Shown piece after piece: positions 32,599-34,957 of a stretch of 34,957 nt of DNA. Positions within the stretch are counted from its first letter, which is position 1. The number at the start of each line of letters is the position of its first letter. Source of the stretch: Pseudomonadota bacterium (GTDB taxonomy: Bacteria > Pseudomonadota > Alphaproteobacteria > Kiloniellales > JACOMY01); contig JAKOWB010000443.1 of assembly GCA_029781795.1 (NCBI GenBank), forward strand, positions 1 through 34,957, in the 5' to 3' direction. The translations under genes were made by a program, and so were the position numbers. The notes under the pieces were generated by a model. The model was not told the DNA's origin, did not search any database, and saw only the letters and a program-made list of their open reading frames with translations.

Positions 32599-33090
32599 AT
32601 GCAGCCGATGACGCCGAAGTTCCGCCGCCTGCTGAAGCGCCTGGACCGGCGCCTGAAGGACCACGACCTCGAGGCCTTCGACGCCGCGCTGGCCGAGCAG
32701 GTACGGCAGTACTACGTCGACAACGATCCGGCCTATGCCGCCGCCCTGGCGCGCACAGCGGCGCCGGCGGCGCCTGCTGCCGAAGCCGCCTCGCGCCCGG
32801 CGCCCGCCGTCCGCAGCGTCGCCGCCGCGCGGCGGCCGGCCCTCTTGCGGCCCGCCGCGCTTGCGCACCCTGTCCACGAACCGCCGCCGCCCGGCGACGC
32901 CGCCGCGGTGAGCCGCGTCCTGCACCGCGCCATCGCCGAGGAGCAGCGCGCCGGCCCGGCCAAGCCCAAGGCGCGTGCGAAGGCCGCCAGGCCGCGCGCC
33001 GCCAAGCCGCTCACGCGCAAGGCGACGGCGGTGAAGAAGACGGCCGCGAAGAAAACGACTGCGAAGAAAGCGCCGCGCCGCGAGCGCTAG
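32599..33090 (+). CDS. small protein with histone-H1-like tail
   Basis: A 163-residue hypothetical protein coded 2 bases after the metallopeptidase gene. Residues 1-50 form one or two amphipathic helices of alternating charge (KFRRLLKRLDRRLKDHDLEAF); 52-100 are an alanine/proline linker; 119-163 are rich in Lys, Ala, Pro and Arg in the pattern of bacterial histone-H1-like tails (TAVKKTAAKKTTAKKA). The tail should bind DNA or RNA or other acidic polymers. The gene is convergent with the M3 peptidase gene and shares 4 bases with it. I recognise no family for the N-terminal part. The tight pairing suggests a partner or target of the metallopeptidase (inference). Confidence 0.72.
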   Translation: MQPMTPKFRRLLKRLDRRLKDHDLEAFDAALAEQVRQYYVDNDPAYAAALARTAAPAAPAAEAASRPAPAVRSVAAARRPALLRPAALAHPVHEPPPPGDAAAVSRVLHRAIAEEQRAGPAKPKARAKAARPRAAKPLTRKATAVKKTAAKKTTAKKAPRRER

Positions 33091-34880
33091 CCCAGCGTCT
33101 CCAGCTCGTCGATGAAGCCCTCGATCACGCCCAGGCCCTTGGCCCAGAAGGCCGGGTCGCTGGCGTCCAGGCCGAAGGGTGCCAGCAGCTCCTTGTGCCG
33201 CTTGGTGCCGCCGGCCGCCAGCATCTCCAGATACTTCTGCGCAAAGCCCCCGTTGGTGAATTGGGGCGCCGCCTGCTGGTAGACCGCGTAGAGCGAGTTC
33301 ACCAGGCAGTCGCCGAAGGCATAGGCGTAGACATAGAAGGGCGTGTGGATGAAGTGCGGGATGTAGGTCCAGAAGACCTGGTACTCGGGGTCCAGGTCGA
33401 AGACCGGCCCCAGCGCCTCGCGCTGCGTGTCCATCCAGATCTCGCCCAGGTGGTCGGGCGTCAGCTCGCCTTCGCGCCGCTCGTTGTGCACGCGGGTCTC
33501 GAAGCGGTGGAAGGCGATCTGCCGCACCACCGTGTTCAGCATGTCCTCGACCTTGCCGGCCAGCAGGATCTTGCGCCGCTTCGGGTCGCCCGCCTGGCGC
33601 AGCAGCGCCTGGAAGGTCAGCATCTCGCCGAAGACCGAGGCAGTCTCGGCCAGGGTCAGCGGCGTGTCGGACAAGAGGTGCCCCTGCGGCCCGGCCAGCA
33701 CCTGGTGCACGCCATGCCCCAGCTCGTGCGCCAGGGTCATCACGTCGCGCGTGCGGCCGAGGTAGTTCAGCAGCAGGTAGGGATGCGCCGAGGGCACGGT
33801 CGGGTGGGCGAAGGCGCCCGGCGCCTTGCCCGGCCGTACCGGCGCGTCGATCCAGCGGTTCTCGAAGAAGCGCCGGCCGACGGCGGCGAGGTCGGGCGAG
33901 AAGTCGTTGTAGGCCGTCAGCACCGTGGACTCGGCCTCGGCCCAGGGGATCACCCGGTCGGCGTCCTCCGGCAGCGGCGCGTTGCGCTCCCAGTAGGGCA
34001 GCTTCTCCAGCCCCAGCCACTTCGCCTTCAGCGCGTAGTAGCGGTGCGACAGGCGCGGGTAGTGGCTGACCACGGCGTCGACCAGGGCGTCGACCACCTC
34101 GTCCTCGACCAGGTTGGCGAGGTTGCGGCTGGAGACCGGGCGCGCGAAGTGGCGCCAGGAATCCTCGATCTCCTTGTCCTTGGCCAGCGTGTTGGTGACC
34201 AGCGAGAAGAGCCGCACGTTGTCGGCCTGCACCTTGGCGAAGGTATGGGCGGCCTCGGCGCGCACCTTGGGGTCGCGGTCGGTGAAGCGGTTCAGGATCT
34301 CGGCCGAGGTGAGGTCGCGGCCCTGGAAGGGATAGCGCAGGCCCGCCATGGTCTCGTCGAACAGGCGGTTCCAGGCGGCGCGGCCGGCGACGTACTTCTC
34401 GTGCAGCAGCCGCTCGACCTCGTCCGAGAGCTGGTGCTCGCGATAGACGCGCAGGTCGCGCAGCCAGGGGCGCCAGCGGTCGAGCGGGCCGCCGAACTTC
34501 GCCTCCAGCACCGCGTCCTCGATGCGGTTGATCTCCAGCGTGAAGAAGATCAGGTCGGTCGAGATCTTGGTCGAGCGCTCGGAGATCGCCTGGTAGAACT
34601 TGCCGATCTGCGGGTCGCTCATGTTGCCGCTGTGCAGCAGCTGGGCGTAGCTGCCGGCGCGGCCCAGGATCTCCTGCACCCGCTCGTAGTCGGCCATGGC
34701 CTGGGCGAAGGCCGCGCCGTCGAGGCCCGCCAGCTTGCCCTCGTAGGTCTGGCGGAAGCTCTTTGCCAGGGCTTCGGCGCCGGCCAGGTCCTGCTCCAGC
34801 CGCGGGTCCCTGGGGCCGGCATAGAGGTCGCCCAGGTCCCATTCCGGCAGGGTGCCAAGCTTCAGGTCGCCATCGGCCAT
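33087..34880 (-). CDS. oligoendopeptidase F (M3 family)
   Basis: Cytosolic zinc endopeptidase that cleaves short peptides, 597 residues, the size of M3B PepF proteins. The N-terminal helical half contains MADGDLKLGTLPEWDLGDLYAG, the usual opening. The catalytic domain has HELGHG (385-390) with E386 as base, ligands H385 and H389, and third ligand E412 in AETASVFGEM. The C-terminal part shows PHFIHTPFYVYAYAFG, which forms the conserved substrate-binding tyrosine/histidine region. ATG at 34880 follows GAGGAGG 6-8 bases upstream and a well-spaced promoter. It is convergent with the H1-tail gene. Confidence 0.96.
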   Translation of the reverse strand: MADGDLKLGTLPEWDLGDLYAGPRDPRLEQDLAGAEALAKSFRQTYEGKLAGLDGAAFAQAMADYERVQEILGRAGSYAQLLHSGNMSDPQIGKFYQAISERSTKISTDLIFFTLEINRIEDAVLEAKFGGPLDRWRPWLRDLRVYREHQLSDEVERLLHEKYVAGRAAWNRLFDETMAGLRYPFQGRDLTSAEILNRFTDRDPKVRAEAAHTFAKVQADNVRLFSLVTNTLAKDKEIEDSWRHFARPVSSRNLANLVEDEVVDALVDAVVSHYPRLSHRYYALKAKWLGLEKLPYWERNAPLPEDADRVIPWAEAESTVLTAYNDFSPDLAAVGRRFFENRWIDAPVRPGKAPGAFAHPTVPSAHPYLLLNYLGRTRDVMTLAHELGHGVHQVLAGPQGHLLSDTPLTLAETASVFGEMLTFQALLRQAGDPKRRKILLAGKVEDMLNTVVRQIAFHRFETRVHNERREGELTPDHLGEIWMDTQREALGPVFDLDPEYQVFWTYIPHFIHTPFYVYAYAFGDCLVNSLYAVYQQAAPQFTNGGFAQKYLEMLAAGGTKRHKELLAPFGLDASDPAFWAKGLGVIEGFIDELETLG

Positions 34881-34904
34881 GCTCTTCCTCCTCGAACCCC
34901 TGGC

Positions 34905-34933
34905 GATATAGGCTGCCGGCTCGTTCGCGCCAA
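34905..34933 (-). promoter_or_regulatory. promoter of oligoendopeptidase F gene
   Basis: On the minus strand, TTGGCG (34928-34933) and TATATC (34905-34910) are separated by exactly 17 bases. They match the sigma-70 hexamers at four or more positions each. The predicted start point near 34898 leaves a leader of about 18 bases that contains the GAGGAGG ribosome-binding site. The remaining bases to the window edge hold no gene. Confidence 0.5.
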
Positions 34934-34957
34934 GCCAGAACCGCCAAGGTCAGGGCG

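Noticed and set aside
29509..33090. A 1,193-codon plus-strand frame spanning several genes
   Set aside because: Only its last 163 codons are likely coded (the H1-tail gene); the rest crosses corA and aarF antisense and the metallopeptidase gene out of frame.

Overview
The window is about 35 kb of very GC-rich (roughly 70% by eye), densely coded chromosome, and it reads as an alphaproteobacterium, most likely of the Rhodospirillales type. Pointers are a split three-subunit proton-translocating transhydrogenase (PntAA/PntAB/PntB, the Rhodospirillum rubrum arrangement), a COQ9 homologue next to peptide deformylase, a fused indolepyruvate oxidoreductase of about 1,160 residues, DUF465/YdcH small proteins, and an S21 protein (rpsU) of alphaproteobacterial character. 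I see no rRNA, tRNA, CRISPR array, insertion sequence or phage gene.

Layout. 1-7.2 kb (minus strand): the N-terminal two thirds of a UvrD/PcrA helicase cut by the window edge, two tandem paralogous EamA transporters with overlapping ends, and the indolepyruvate oxidoreductase. 7.2-12.2 kb: a gene-free stretch, a YdcH-like gene, ubiX, a DUF2390/TIGR02444 gene, a 6-phosphofructokinase, a second YdcH-like gene and purEK. 12.2-16 kb: palindromic intergenic repeats, def-coq9, rpsU with a terminator-like hairpin in its leader, a 3-hydroxyacyl-CoA dehydrogenase and queF. 16-19.7 kb: a self-contained TetR-HlyD-ABC ATPase-ABC permease export operon with overlapping genes and an operator that covers the tetR promoter. 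19.7-24.1 kb: pntAA-pntAB-pntB and an outer-membrane beta-barrel gene with an unusually AT-rich promoter region. 24-27.9 kb (minus): SulP transporter, a TauD/GBBH-type dioxygenase and a sulfotransferase, a possible sulfur- or betaine-linked cluster, with two striking palindromes at the 5' ends of the first two genes. 28-31.3 kb (minus): an AarF/UbiB-like kinase, CorA and a short-chain dehydrogenase. 31.4-33.1 kb (plus): a coupled pair I cannot assign to a named family, a zincin-type putative metallopeptidase with an N-terminal beta-rich region followed 2 bases later by a small protein with a histone-H1-like tail. The window ends with an M3 oligoendopeptidase F gene (minus) and its promoter.

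How the genes relate. Most are housekeeping genes: purine synthesis (purEK), glycolysis (pfk), queuosine (queF), translation (rpsU, def), redox balance (pnt) and quinone biology (ubiX, coq9, an aarF/ubiB-like kinase). The parts with most unexplained content are the metallopeptidase/H1-tail pair, the palindromes upstream of sulP, the dioxygenase and the hydroxyacyl-CoA dehydrogenase, the rpsU leader hairpin, and a family of nested palindromic intergenic elements. All functional calls rest on recognising motifs in the sequence; no database search was run.
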